From contig NZ_PYWX01000006.1 in the NCBI RefSeq assembly GCF_003031675.1, forward strand, positions 1 to 64,000: 64,000 bases of DNA, read 5' to 3'. Below, piece after piece: positions 34,101 to 42,658 of the stretch. The notes beneath the pieces were generated by a model. That model saw nothing but the letters and a program-made list of their open reading frames with translations, did no database searches and was not told the DNA's origin. Both the position numbers and the translations under genes were made by a program. This DNA is from Pseudomonas palleroniana. GTDB lineage: Bacteria > Pseudomonadota > Gammaproteobacteria > Pseudomonadales > Pseudomonadaceae. Numbering within the stretch: the stretch's first letter is position 1; each line of letters starts with the position of its first letter.

Positions 34101-34281
34101 CTCTGGCGGCGGCAAAGCCCAGGGCCACCAACGCCATCAGCACGATCAGCCAGAACAGCCTGCGCCCGTAGCGGGGCCTGGGTTTATTTTGGGGTAAAGG
34201 CGCTGGTTCCGAACTGCCTTGTAGTTTCGCAGCCTTGGTCGATTCGGTTTGCCACAGTGCGCCCATAGTCGATTGATCCAT
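31087..34281 (-). CDS. Bifunctional penicillin-binding protein with GT51 and transpeptidase domains
   Basis: This 1064-residue inner-membrane protein has one TM helix (about 42-60), a GT51 glycosyltransferase region (about 150-330: LLFIENRDLL, GGSTLATQLEKYRHSPDG) and a transpeptidase domain with SxxK as GSTAKLR, SxN as RESINLP and KTG as GGKTGTGD. It makes or crosslinks peptidoglycan in the periplasm. It is longer than PBP1a/1b and has an inserted region between the motifs (about 590-830), matching a Pseudomonas-type PBP1-like protein and not ponA or mrcB. The catalytic Glu context is FIEN instead of the usual EDxxF, so glycosyltransferase activity is not certain. Start at 34281 lacks a good ribosome site; Met6 is an alternative. 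Confidence 0.82.
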   Translation of the reverse strand: MDQSTMGALWQTESTKAAKLQGSSEPAPLPQNKPRPRYGRRLFWLIVLMALVALGFAAAREMRTSRLQAEQLSRLANQLTYRLADGPSDAIVYPGPGPFDRRLGYSDLDDFLARLLKRGYVVQSQTRFSSQLMDYTRQGLFVPYAEKIQAGLSLTDCQALPLYQYTYPQQLYASFAGIPPLVVNSLLFIENRDLLDPAAPQANPAVDWPRFAKAAWSQVAKTLHLPGQSAGGSTLATQLEKYRHSPDGLTLSGAEKLRQMFSAGVRAYQAGPDTAIARQNIVRDYLNSVPLSAVPGHGEVHGLAEGLRVWFGADFNQVNQALVGNDLRAKALALREVLALIIAQRRPSHYLVKGRDELAQLTDSHLRLLAQNGVIDAPLLNAALGAPLSYRDWVQQPTVQPIETNKGISVARSRVAALLNRPLYDLDRLDLSATSTLQGTLQTQVSDYLKHLADPDYARQLGLLGERLLTAASTPQVRYSFTLFELTPDGSRVRVQTDNTDQPFDINEGSKLELGSTAKLRVLTTYLQIVSELHDQYAAQSPAALKKVPINDQDRLSRWAIDYLIQTPDKSLEKMLDAALDRTYSANPAEGFFTGGGLHHFHNFRSQDNGRSPTLRDALRESINLPFIRLMRDIVRYTTYAGPNNSAQLLKDDNDPRRQEYLARFADREGTAFLLRFWKKYQKKDTQARLDTFLDSVRATPIRLAAVHRYLLPDASQESFNRFVRSHLAGSKDVGKLSDERLAKLYQDYRPGSYDLPDQGFIAKVHPLDLWLLGYLLNHPDATFGEAVKASQFERQEVYSWLFKSRHQSARDSRIRTMLEIEAFLDIHQRWQAVGYPFDHLVPSLATAIGSSGDRPAALAELMGIILNDGVRSKVLRIDSLHFGADTPYETRLINDPAPGKRVMPVAVAQALRGALSQVVDAGTAKRVSGSFKLADGTPLAMGGKTGTGDNRIEAIGAGGRVISSKSINRTATFVFYLGDSHFGTLTAFVPGRSAEHFTFTSALPVQVLKGMAPILMPYLQPGSHTQCVPAAENRQANGEAGARAWGSASAYNPESHTTVAVPE

Positions 34282-34649
34282 TCACGCAGATTGATCGGAC
34301 TTGTTTGAAGCTTAGACGGTGTGGGCTTGATGTGAGGAAATTGTGTTTTTTGCGTGGGAAGCTTCTGAATCCGCCCTTGAGTGAACGATTGCAGCTGCGG
34401 CGATTGGTCGCCGGGTATAGGTCATATGCGCCTGTGAAATTGCATTATTGTGGGCGCTTCCACTAAATTGACTGGCTTTTACAGTGAAAGGCACTGGTCG
34501 AGGCTTTTTATACTGCACGGCCCATCGTCTTGCCCTGCAAGGCGGGGCTGTTCATGAGACGGCCCCGGTTTCGATTTCCGCCTGGCCTTACCGGCAACGG
34601 CGTGTGAAACGCGACGGGCTATCCAATAACAAGATGAGGTTGTATCCCT
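34282..34649. other. Divergent intergenic region, PBP gene / permease
   Basis: This 368-base gap has no supported gene. A TATACT at 34509-34514 could be a -10 box for the permease with a weak -35; the resulting leader would be about 130 bases. GAGG lies 10 bases before the permease ATG. No repeat or clear operator was seen. Confidence 0.5.
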
Positions 34650-36068
34650 ATGCCAGTCGGCAACCCCCTGCCCCATGGCGAGACCGCTCAAGGCGGCCCG
34701 CTCAAACGCGAACTCGGTGAGCGACATATTCGCTTGATGGCACTCGGCGCCTGCATCGGCGTCGGTCTGTTCCTGGGTTCGGCAAAGGCCATTGAAATGG
34801 CCGGTCCGGCGATCATGCTGTCGTACATCATCGGCGGCCTGGCGATCCTGGTGATCATGCGTGCGCTCGGCGAGATGGCCGTGCACAACCCTGTCGCCGG
34901 TTCGTTCAGCCGTTATGCACAGGATTATCTCGGCCCGCTGGCGGGCTTCCTGACCGGCTGGAACTACTGGTTCCTGTGGCTGGTGACCTGTGTCGCGGAA
35001 ATCACCGCGGTCGCGGTGTACATGGGCGTGTGGTTCCCCGATACGCCGCGCTGGATCTGGGCCTTGGCGGCGCTGATCAGCATGGGCACCATCAATCTGA
35101 TCGCGGTCAAGGCGTTCGGTGAGTTCGAGTTCTGGTTTGCCCTGATCAAGATCGTCACGATCATTGCGATGGTCATCGGCGGCGTCGGCATCATTGCGTT
35201 CGGTTTCGGCAACGATGGCGTGGCGCTGGGTATTTCCAACCTGTGGGCCCACGGCGGTTTCATGCCCAATGGCGTGCAGGGCGTCCTGATGTCCTTGCAA
35301 ATGGTCATGTTCGCCTACCTGGGCGTGGAGATGATCGGCCTGACCGCCGGTGAAGCGAAGAACCCGCAGAAGACCATCCCCAGCGCAATCGGCTCGGTGT
35401 TCTGGCGCATCCTGCTGTTCTATGTGGGGGCGCTGTTTGTGATTCTGTCGATCTACCCGTGGAATGCGATCGGTACCCAAGGCAGCCCGTTTGTGATGAC
35501 CTTCGAGCGTCTGGGGATCAAGACCGCCGCCGGCATCATCAACTTTGTGGTGATCACCGCGGCCCTGTCGTCGTGCAACGGCGGCATCTTCAGCACCGGG
35601 CGCATGCTTTACAGCCTGGCGCAGAACGGCCAGGCCCCGGCGACCTTCGCCAAGACCTCGAACAACGGTGTGCCACGTCGCGCCCTGCTGTTGTCGATCT
35701 TCGCGCTGCTGCTGGGGGTGTTGCTCAACTACCTGGTGCCGGAGAAAGTCTTTGTCTGGGTCACCTCCATCGCCACCTTCGGCGCGATCTGGACCTGGCT
35801 GATGATCCTGCTGGCCCAGCTTAAATTCCGTAAAAGCTTGAGCGCCGCAGAACAGGCCGGGTTGAAATACCGCATGTGGTTGTACCCGGTCAGTTCGTAC
35901 CTGGCGCTGGCGTTCCTGGTGTTGGTCGTGGGGTTGATGGCGTACTTCCCGGACACCCGCGTGGCGCTGTATGTGGGGCCGGTGTTCCTGGTGCTGCTGA
36001 CGCTTGTGTTCTATGCCTTCAAGTTGCAGCCGACCGACGCGAGTGAGGGTGTGCCACGCTCCGTTTAG
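34650..36068 (+). CDS. Amino-acid permease (APC family, ProY-like)
   Basis: This 472-residue inner-membrane amino-acid:H+ symporter has twelve helices and the APC signature: HIRLMALGACIGVGLFLGSAKAI, RALGEMAVHNPVAGSFSRYA, YLGVEMIGLTAGEAKNPQKTIPSAI. Compared from memory with E. coli ProY it is very similar through the first ten helices (IYPWN, GSPFVMTF), which points to proline or a related neutral amino acid; HutT-type histidine permeases share much of this. It is a single gene with its own upstream region. Gene symbol left empty because substrate is not settled. Confidence 0.85.
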   Translation: MPVGNPLPHGETAQGGPLKRELGERHIRLMALGACIGVGLFLGSAKAIEMAGPAIMLSYIIGGLAILVIMRALGEMAVHNPVAGSFSRYAQDYLGPLAGFLTGWNYWFLWLVTCVAEITAVAVYMGVWFPDTPRWIWALAALISMGTINLIAVKAFGEFEFWFALIKIVTIIAMVIGGVGIIAFGFGNDGVALGISNLWAHGGFMPNGVQGVLMSLQMVMFAYLGVEMIGLTAGEAKNPQKTIPSAIGSVFWRILLFYVGALFVILSIYPWNAIGTQGSPFVMTFERLGIKTAAGIINFVVITAALSSCNGGIFSTGRMLYSLAQNGQAPATFAKTSNNGVPRRALLLSIFALLLGVLLNYLVPEKVFVWVTSIATFGAIWTWLMILLAQLKFRKSLSAAEQAGLKYRMWLYPVSSYLALAFLVLVVGLMAYFPDTRVALYVGPVFLVLLTLVFYAFKLQPTDASEGVPRSV

Positions 36069-36097
36069 TGCGGGGGAGCGAGTTCGCTCCCCTGGCG

Positions 36098-39000
36098 TTA
36101 GCTGCGTCTCTGGTTGGCCAGTTGTGCCGCCTGGGTCAATTGACGGATCAGGCGTTCACGTTCGGCAGTTTCCTGGTCGGTAATCGACTGGCGTCGGTCC
36201 AGGTAGGTGTCGGAGCGTTTGTCCGCCACTGCCTGGTTCAACGCATTCACCTGGTGCCGGGTGATGGTGTCAATGGTGCTGAAAGGCTCCGGGTAGCTGC
36301 GGGCGAGGTATTCGAGCCAGAAGTCTTCCTGCAATAAAGAGGTTTGCGGCGCGTCGGTCTTGCTGATGTCCCGCAGCTTCTGCCGGGCATTGGCAATATC
36401 CCTGGACTTGACCCACTCCCGTGCCGAATACAACAACTCTTCCTGATGCACCGGCAGGTTGAACTCCTTTGCCAGGCTCATGCGCAAATACAGCTTCACC
36501 TCGGCATCGTCAGGATCGACCTGGGCCTCGCGCAGTGATTTCAGATGGTCCTCGGCGAACTGGTCGAGTGTGCGCAGGTAGAACAGGCTTTGCGCCAAAG
36601 CCAGCAGCTCGCGTTCGGCTATGGCGATGTTCGATTGCGCCTTGGCCACGTAGCGCAGGTGGCGGATTTCCATATCGATAAAGGCCAGGATCGCCCCATC
36701 ACCACAGGTGCCTGCCAGGTAGGTGTTGAGGAATACGTCGTTACGTAACTCGGTGGAATCGCCCATGGCGTTCAGCAGGTGCCACACCCGTTGGGTCAGG
36801 GCTTTTTTCGAGGTTTCGTTCTTTACATAGGCATAAGACTGGGTCAGGTCCTTCAGTACGCGAAATGCGTCATCGGAGCTCGCCTCCTCGTTGCTCTTCA
36901 ATAGGTCCCACAGCTTTTTGCAGGCCGCGTGTTCGGCCGCAGGGATGCCGGTAAGCCAATCATTCAAGTCGGCCGGCACGTTCTGTTGATGCTGGATGCC
37001 TGGCAAGGGGCCGCCCAGCCTGACGCCGGTCTGGGCGAAGTAGTCGTTTATCCGGTCTAGCGTGTCGGCGTCCAAGGGGTTGTCGTGCAACACGGTATTG
37101 CGATTGGTGCGGGCCATGCTGGTGTTGAACAACGCGTCGGGAAGCGTGGTAATACGGTTTTCCTGAAGCAGCAACGCACCCAGGTCGTCGCGGGTTTCGG
37201 CACCTATTGGCCATTGAGTGAGGCCGGTATTGCGCAGTGACAGAACCGTCAACCTCGGCATGCTGCTGATATCCGGTGCCAGGCCCAATGGGTTGTTATC
37301 CAGATGCAGTTCTTCCAGGCGGGTCAGGGTGGCCAGGCGTTGCCGGGATTCGTCGGTCAGCACGATGTTGTTGTCCGCCAGGAACAACTGTTCCAACTGG
37401 ATCATGGCGGTGATGCTGGCGGGCAGATCGGTGAGCATGCAGTCGATTTTCAGATACTTGAGGTTGGCGAATTTGCTCAGAAACGCATTACCGGTGGCCG
37501 GGAAGGTATCGCCGGCGATGTGCAGGTAATCGATATGCGCAAAGCCCTGGGTGCCCAGGAGAAAATCGGTGTCGGGCAAGTCGTTGTCGCCCAGTTGCAG
37601 CTTGAGCACGTGCACGTCGAGCAGGCCGTCGGCATACAGTACCCGGGTTTCCTGACGCCACGCGCTGCGGATCTGTTCGGCCAGGTAGCGCCGCTGGCCG
37701 AGGTTCATGCCCAAGGGGTCGGTGGCGGGGTCATCGTTGGCGTGGGGCGACTCCGCCCAGCGGGTGAGGCCGTAATCCAAGGCCTGGTATTCGGCCTTGC
37801 GCCGCTCCAGTTCGAGTAACGCGGCGGGTTCGCTCATGCCCAGTGCATCAATCAGGGCGTTGGCCTTGGCCACGCTGAAACTGGGGTAGATCTCGCGCAC
37901 CTTGCTGACCAGATCCACCGGCTGGCGGGCGTGGAACGGCCATAGGTCGCTCAAGGTAAACGGGTAGGCCGTGAATGAACTGTTGACCGCCATCGGCGGC
38001 TGCAGCCAGTACGGAATATGCGGCAGATCGAGCAGGGCCTTGATCGCCACGCGTTGGCCCAGCGCGAGGTCAGCGAGGCGGTGCCGCAACGGGGTCAAGT
38101 CACTGCTGTCGTCAATGCCCAGGGCTTGGCGCTCAGTTTCGGACAGCAGGTCGGCGACGCCCCCGAGCAGGTCGGTGGTTTCTCCCAGCGCCTGGCCCAT
38201 GCCGTCGTAGGCCCGATAGCCGTTGTCCATCTTCACCAGCACCCGACGATCATTGCCGTCGAGGATCCCGGCGTGCTCCAGCAAGCGCCCTTCAGGCGTA
38301 CCTGCGTGGATATCCAGGCGCAGGGCCGCCGGCCAGCCGGGGACGCTCTTGAGCAAATGCAGGATGATCTTTGCGCTGTCGGGGTTGGCCAGGGTCGTGA
38401 GGTACAAACCTTCGAAGGCGCGGTTCAGGCGCACATCATGGGCGGTCAGGCGCGCCTGTTCTGCCAGGCGCAGGCCGACCTCGTCGTGATCGTGCAACTG
38501 CTTGAGTTCCTGGCGGCTGGCATGCTCCAGAATCGCCTTGGCCGCGCTGATGGGGAGTGCCGGATGATGGTTCTGCAAGCGCTTTTCCAGGCGCGTGCCG
38601 CTCTGTTCGCTCTGGCGGTAGAGGATATCGAATAGCTGAGCGCGTTCCTGATGAGCATGCTCGGCGATTTTTTTCGCCAGTTTGAACAACCGTTCCTGCT
38701 GGGTCGCGGGCAGTTCGCCGAGCAGTGCCTCGATCAAGGCGGTGTTCAATACGATATTTTTCAGCGGCTCGGGGCCGTGGCTGTCGGCCTCGCTGATGCG
38801 GATCTTCTCGGCGTCGGGGTTGAGTTGGCTCGGGTACTGTCCGAGCACCTTGCCGTGGCTGTCGACCACTTCCAAGGCATGGCTGCGCGGCCATCCGGGC
38901 AAGGCGCTGACCAACAGCAATTGCAGCGAAGCCCGTGCACTGCGGTTGGCCGTGTAGGTGGTCATGGCGCGGATGAAGTGCAGGATCTCGCGCTCGATGC

Positions 39001-42000
39001 GAAAGCGCTTGCTGGTATCGGTCAGCAACGGAGGGGGAGCCAAGCCGGCGCTGTGCACTTCGCGCAAGGCCCGCGACGGGGTGTCGGTGAGCTTGAGGAT
39101 GTGTTGCGCGGTGGCTTGGTCGACGTTGAAGTCCTCGCTGCCGAGGCGATAGAACAGGTGGTGGTCGTCCCAGGACAGTGGGTTTTCGTTGGAAAGCCGC
39201 CACGCGCCGCGGCGATTGTGCTCCAGGCGGGGCGTGTCGACACCGACTTTTTTCGGGTGCTTGAGCCGCCATTTGAGCCGGTTGTGGTCATAGGTCACCG
39301 GGTACAACGAGCCATACAGGGGCAACAGTTGTTGCCCGTCGAGTTCGTAAAGGCCCAGGGCGTCGGGTAACAGGTTGGCGGGCAGCACCACGCTTTGCGC
39401 GTATTGGCCCAACGATTGATCGAGCAGGGTGATGTAGCCTTCGGGGCTGCGTTGGGCGCTCATCAGGTCGCCAAGGGTGTTGCGCAAACCCTGGGCATCG
39501 GTGTCTGAGGTCATGCCCAGTTTCAGCCGTTCGTGGGGTTGCAGCACTGAGCCGATGGCCAGGTAGAAGCTGTCGACGCTCGGCGACACCGGGATCAGGC
39601 CCGCATTGCGCATGTCATAGGCCTGGTAATGGCCGTCGCCGTGGTGCCGCAACTCCACGGTGGTGTCATCCGGGCCACTGTTGGCATACGGCTTGTCGTC
39701 GATCTCGGTGATTACGAAGTGCCGCTTGAGGGTGTTGCGGATCAGGCTGGAGGCAAACTCCCGTGCCCATAGATCGGTGTCCGCATCAAAAGCCCTGGCG
39801 TGATACAAACCATCGATCACGGCGTCGATGCGCAGGGCCGTGCGATGGTTTTCCAGGTGTTCACGCAGCACATGGGGCAGCGTGCCATCCTGCAGGAACT
39901 GCGCCCGCTCGGTGCTGCTGAAGCGCTGGTCGCGCAGCAGTTGATCAAGGTTGGCCGAGCTCAAGGGGCGGTACAGGCCACGCAGTTTTTTCAACACCGG
40001 GGTGACTTCCACCCGCGCCGGCGCGGCCCTGACCGGCACAAACACCCTCGCCGTATCGGTGGCCGTGATTTCATGGCGGGCAAAGCCTGAGTAGCGTGTC
40101 AGGGCGCTGAACAGGTCGATTCGCCGCGCTCGCGCCAGTTCGCTGATCTGCAGGCGTATCCGGGCGATGCGCTGGGCTTCGGTGAGGTTGGGGCTGCCTT
40201 CTTTGCCCAGTACCGAGGCGGCGGGTTGTGCGCGCAGGATCAATTCAAACAAGGGCTCCTGGGTCACGGCGCCGCTGCCGGTGTCGCCCAAGGCGCTGTA
40301 GGTGCCGTCATCGCGGCGCGTGAGGGTAATGCGCTGTGGTGTGGCCGGCGGTGGGTCGCTTTTGGCGTAGCTTTCGAGCGGCGTGCCGTACGGGTCGTAC
40401 ACGTCGATCAGCACCTGCGCCGGCCAATCCGGCAGTTGAGTCAACAGGCTCAGTACCAGGCTGTCGGCATGCGGCGGCCAATGTCCGCGCCGGTGAAAGT
40501 GGTTGATCAGTTGGTTGATCAACTGGTCCGCCTGCAGGCGACGTACCCCTTCAGTCAGGGTGATGGGGGCAGGGCTGCCCGACCACACGCGGTCCAGAAT
40601 GGCGCGCGTGGTGGCCGTACTGCGCAGCAGCGTGTGCATATCGGCATCGGTGAGCGCATGGGTGCCGTTGGGCAGCATGCGCTCGGTCAATTGGCGGTCC
40701 GAGAGGGTATGGGCATCTTGCAGGTCCAGCACCCAGACCTGTTGCGCCGGCTCGAAGACAATCGTCGGGGCGTAGGCGGTGCCATCGCCGTGCTTGATTT
40801 TCCAGCGCATGGCTTGGGCGTCGTAGTCGACCTCCACCACCTGCCGTTGCCCGTTTTGCTCGAGCCAGGCGTACTGGTGACCCTTGATCGTGTAAGTGCC
40901 TTGTGGGCTGATGCGCTGGCCGTCGAGCAGGTTCTGGTCCGGCACCGCGTAAGGGCGAATATCCGGTGTCCACAGTTCATAGGTACTGTCGCTGCGCATG
41001 ACTTTGCGTGGCTGGCCCAATCGCTGGATCAACTGCTCCAGGCGTTGCCGGTGCACACGCCCGGCGGTGGTGATCAACAAGCCGTTGACCGCGAGGTCGG
41101 CCACATCGCTCAGCGCCGCCGCGAACTGACTGGCTTCGCCTTTGGCCGCTTCGTTGATGCCGGTGATCAGGCTGTAGCCAAGGCTACCGAACACTACCGC
41201 CTGCATGACCCGGTTCAACCCGCTGACGCCACCTGGCACGGGGGTCAGCAGCAGTTGCAGAATTTCATCGGCGATCGCCGCTGCACCGTCGATCACCGCT
41301 TGCAGGTCGCGCTCCGAACGGGCGGTGGCGAGGGTTGAAAGGTTGGCCCGGTAGCGTTTCACCTGGCGCTGGGTCAGGGCTTCGACCAGGGTGTGTTTGC
41401 GGTTTTGCTTGGGGTCGGCGCTAAAACGCAGGCTGTCGAGAGTACGTTCGGGGAACAGACGATGAAAGGTGTCATACAGGAACCCCGCCAACGGGTTCAG
41501 GCCGGGCGGGCGCGGTTCATCCTTGAGTAACTTCTGGAACCCGCGCAGTTCGGGGGTGGGCAGTTGTCTTGCAAACCAGCCCAGGTCGCCCTTGCGGTGG
41601 CTGTCCTTGAGTTGCTGCACAAATGTCTGGTTGGCGCTGTTGGCGTCTACGTGATAGCGCAAGGCACCGTCGGGGCGGAACGGAAAGTAGGAGACGACGC
41701 CCAGGCTGGCCACTCGGATCATCAGCAAGGGCACTGCAATGGTTTTGCCGGTGCGGACGCTGAACGTCTCGAATTCGAGCGCGGGGCCGCGGCCGTCGAT
41801 GGCCTGGCTGAGCTTATCGTAGAGCTCACGGGTCACGCCGGTACTGGCCCGGTTGCGATACGCCTCCAGGGCTTCGAACGCCAGGCTGGCACGCGCACTG
41901 GCCAGCAGTAGAGTCTGAAGTTTTCCGCCTTTGCGCAGGGCGTCGTTAAGGGTGGTTTGCAGTTGGCCGCCGAGGTCGAGGTCGCGGCTGATCTGGATGA

Positions 42001-42550
42001 ATTTTTCGACGGTCAGATCCGGGTCGTCCACGCCACTGAGCGACGATGCATCGACAAAGGTTTGCCCCGCCTTGGGCGAATGACTGGTGGTGAAGTCGAA
42101 GTTGAGACAGGCCGCATCCCACAACGACAGGCTGGAATGGTGGGCACGGTATTTCCACGTATCGTAGGCCCGGCGAAAACGGCGTGCGCCTCGCCCATCG
42201 TTCATGGCACTGGTGCGCGGTTCCCAGGGCAGGGGGGCTTGCAACTCTTCCAGGTAGCGGGTGTGCAGGTAGGCCTTTTCGGGGTCCTGGCCGCCGATGC
42301 GGCTGCGCAATTGGGCCAAGCCGCTGGCCTTGAAGTCGCTGATCAGCTTGGCGTTTTGCGCGTCCACGGCCAGCAGGGCCTTGTGGGCTTCGCGTTGCAG
42401 CTTGACGTAGTCGCGTTGTTGCTCATGGCTCAGGCTGCTCATGGAGCGTGCGAAGGTTTCGCGGAGCATTTCCAGGGTTTCTTGGCGAGCCCAGGATTCG
42501 CTGGTTTGCAGCTCGCCCGACAATTCATTGAGCGGTGGATGGGTAGGCAT
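36098..42550 (-). CDS. Giant DUF6543/LRR protein with NEL-type E3 ubiquitin ligase domain
   Basis: This 2150-residue protein has an N-terminal DUF6543 (dermonecrotic-toxin-like) region, a hydrophobic helical stretch (about 440-500: GVSGLNRVMQAVVFGSLGYS), repeated beta-rich modules (YTIKGHQYAWLEQNGQRQVVEV), leucine-rich repeats (about 1690-1850: YLKIDCMLTDLPASITAMI, LEELHLDNNPLGLAPDI, ALLLQENRITTLPDALF) and a C-terminal NEL domain with catalytic Cys1949 in GTCGDG; the C-x-D form and LRR-NEL order match IpaH/SspH ligases. Those are type III effectors of about 550-800 residues that ubiquitinate host proteins; this one is over twice as long. No secretion genes or signal peptide are nearby. Ribosome site AGGA eight bases upstream. 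The single-gene unit carries the shared element at 42611. Confidence 0.82.
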   Translation of the reverse strand: MPTHPPLNELSGELQTSESWARQETLEMLRETFARSMSSLSHEQQRDYVKLQREAHKALLAVDAQNAKLISDFKASGLAQLRSRIGGQDPEKAYLHTRYLEELQAPLPWEPRTSAMNDGRGARRFRRAYDTWKYRAHHSSLSLWDAACLNFDFTTSHSPKAGQTFVDASSLSGVDDPDLTVEKFIQISRDLDLGGQLQTTLNDALRKGGKLQTLLLASARASLAFEALEAYRNRASTGVTRELYDKLSQAIDGRGPALEFETFSVRTGKTIAVPLLMIRVASLGVVSYFPFRPDGALRYHVDANSANQTFVQQLKDSHRKGDLGWFARQLPTPELRGFQKLLKDEPRPPGLNPLAGFLYDTFHRLFPERTLDSLRFSADPKQNRKHTLVEALTQRQVKRYRANLSTLATARSERDLQAVIDGAAAIADEILQLLLTPVPGGVSGLNRVMQAVVFGSLGYSLITGINEAAKGEASQFAAALSDVADLAVNGLLITTAGRVHRQRLEQLIQRLGQPRKVMRSDSTYELWTPDIRPYAVPDQNLLDGQRISPQGTYTIKGHQYAWLEQNGQRQVVEVDYDAQAMRWKIKHGDGTAYAPTIVFEPAQQVWVLDLQDAHTLSDRQLTERMLPNGTHALTDADMHTLLRSTATTRAILDRVWSGSPAPITLTEGVRRLQADQLINQLINHFHRRGHWPPHADSLVLSLLTQLPDWPAQVLIDVYDPYGTPLESYAKSDPPPATPQRITLTRRDDGTYSALGDTGSGAVTQEPLFELILRAQPAASVLGKEGSPNLTEAQRIARIRLQISELARARRIDLFSALTRYSGFARHEITATDTARVFVPVRAAPARVEVTPVLKKLRGLYRPLSSANLDQLLRDQRFSSTERAQFLQDGTLPHVLREHLENHRTALRIDAVIDGLYHARAFDADTDLWAREFASSLIRNTLKRHFVITEIDDKPYANSGPDDTTVELRHHGDGHYQAYDMRNAGLIPVSPSVDSFYLAIGSVLQPHERLKLGMTSDTDAQGLRNTLGDLMSAQRSPEGYITLLDQSLGQYAQSVVLPANLLPDALGLYELDGQQLLPLYGSLYPVTYDHNRLKWRLKHPKKVGVDTPRLEHNRRGAWRLSNENPLSWDDHHLFYRLGSEDFNVDQATAQHILKLTDTPSRALREVHSAGLAPPPLLTDTSKRFRIEREILHFIRAMTTYTANRSARASLQLLLVSALPGWPRSHALEVVDSHGKVLGQYPSQLNPDAEKIRISEADSHGPEPLKNIVLNTALIEALLGELPATQQERLFKLAKKIAEHAHQERAQLFDILYRQSEQSGTRLEKRLQNHHPALPISAAKAILEHASRQELKQLHDHDEVGLRLAEQARLTAHDVRLNRAFEGLYLTTLANPDSAKIILHLLKSVPGWPAALRLDIHAGTPEGRLLEHAGILDGNDRRVLVKMDNGYRAYDGMGQALGETTDLLGGVADLLSETERQALGIDDSSDLTPLRHRLADLALGQRVAIKALLDLPHIPYWLQPPMAVNSSFTAYPFTLSDLWPFHARQPVDLVSKVREIYPSFSVAKANALIDALGMSEPAALLELERRKAEYQALDYGLTRWAESPHANDDPATDPLGMNLGQRRYLAEQIRSAWRQETRVLYADGLLDVHVLKLQLGDNDLPDTDFLLGTQGFAHIDYLHIAGDTFPATGNAFLSKFANLKYLKIDCMLTDLPASITAMIQLEQLFLADNNIVLTDESRQRLATLTRLEELHLDNNPLGLAPDISSMPRLTVLSLRNTGLTQWPIGAETRDDLGALLLQENRITTLPDALFNTSMARTNRNTVLHDNPLDADTLDRINDYFAQTGVRLGGPLPGIQHQQNVPADLNDWLTGIPAAEHAACKKLWDLLKSNEEASSDDAFRVLKDLTQSYAYVKNETSKKALTQRVWHLLNAMGDSTELRNDVFLNTYLAGTCGDGAILAFIDMEIRHLRYVAKAQSNIAIAERELLALAQSLFYLRTLDQFAEDHLKSLREAQVDPDDAEVKLYLRMSLAKEFNLPVHQEELLYSAREWVKSRDIANARQKLRDISKTDAPQTSLLQEDFWLEYLARSYPEPFSTIDTITRHQVNALNQAVADKRSDTYLDRRQSITDQETAERERLIRQLTQAAQLANQRRS

Positions 42551-42610
42551 CGACCATTTCCTTTCACTGTTAAGTGGAGGGCAAATGGAAGCATCCCCGT
42601 ACCGTTCGCT

Positions 42611-42626
42611 GGCGCTACCTATATAG
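42611..42626 (-). promoter_or_regulatory. Promoter-proximal element shared by the two giant toxin genes
   Basis: On the - strand CTATATAGGTAGCGCC matches CTACACATGTAGCGCC upstream of the gene at 55370-60976 (see 61065-61050), and the similarity continues about 16 bases further toward the gene. It lies 60 bases upstream of the ATG. TATATAG could be a -10 box, making GTAGCGCC part of a conserved 5' leader. Confidence 0.5.
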
Positions 42627-42658
42627 CTTGCGTGAACGGCACGGGGCGATTGGCGCGG

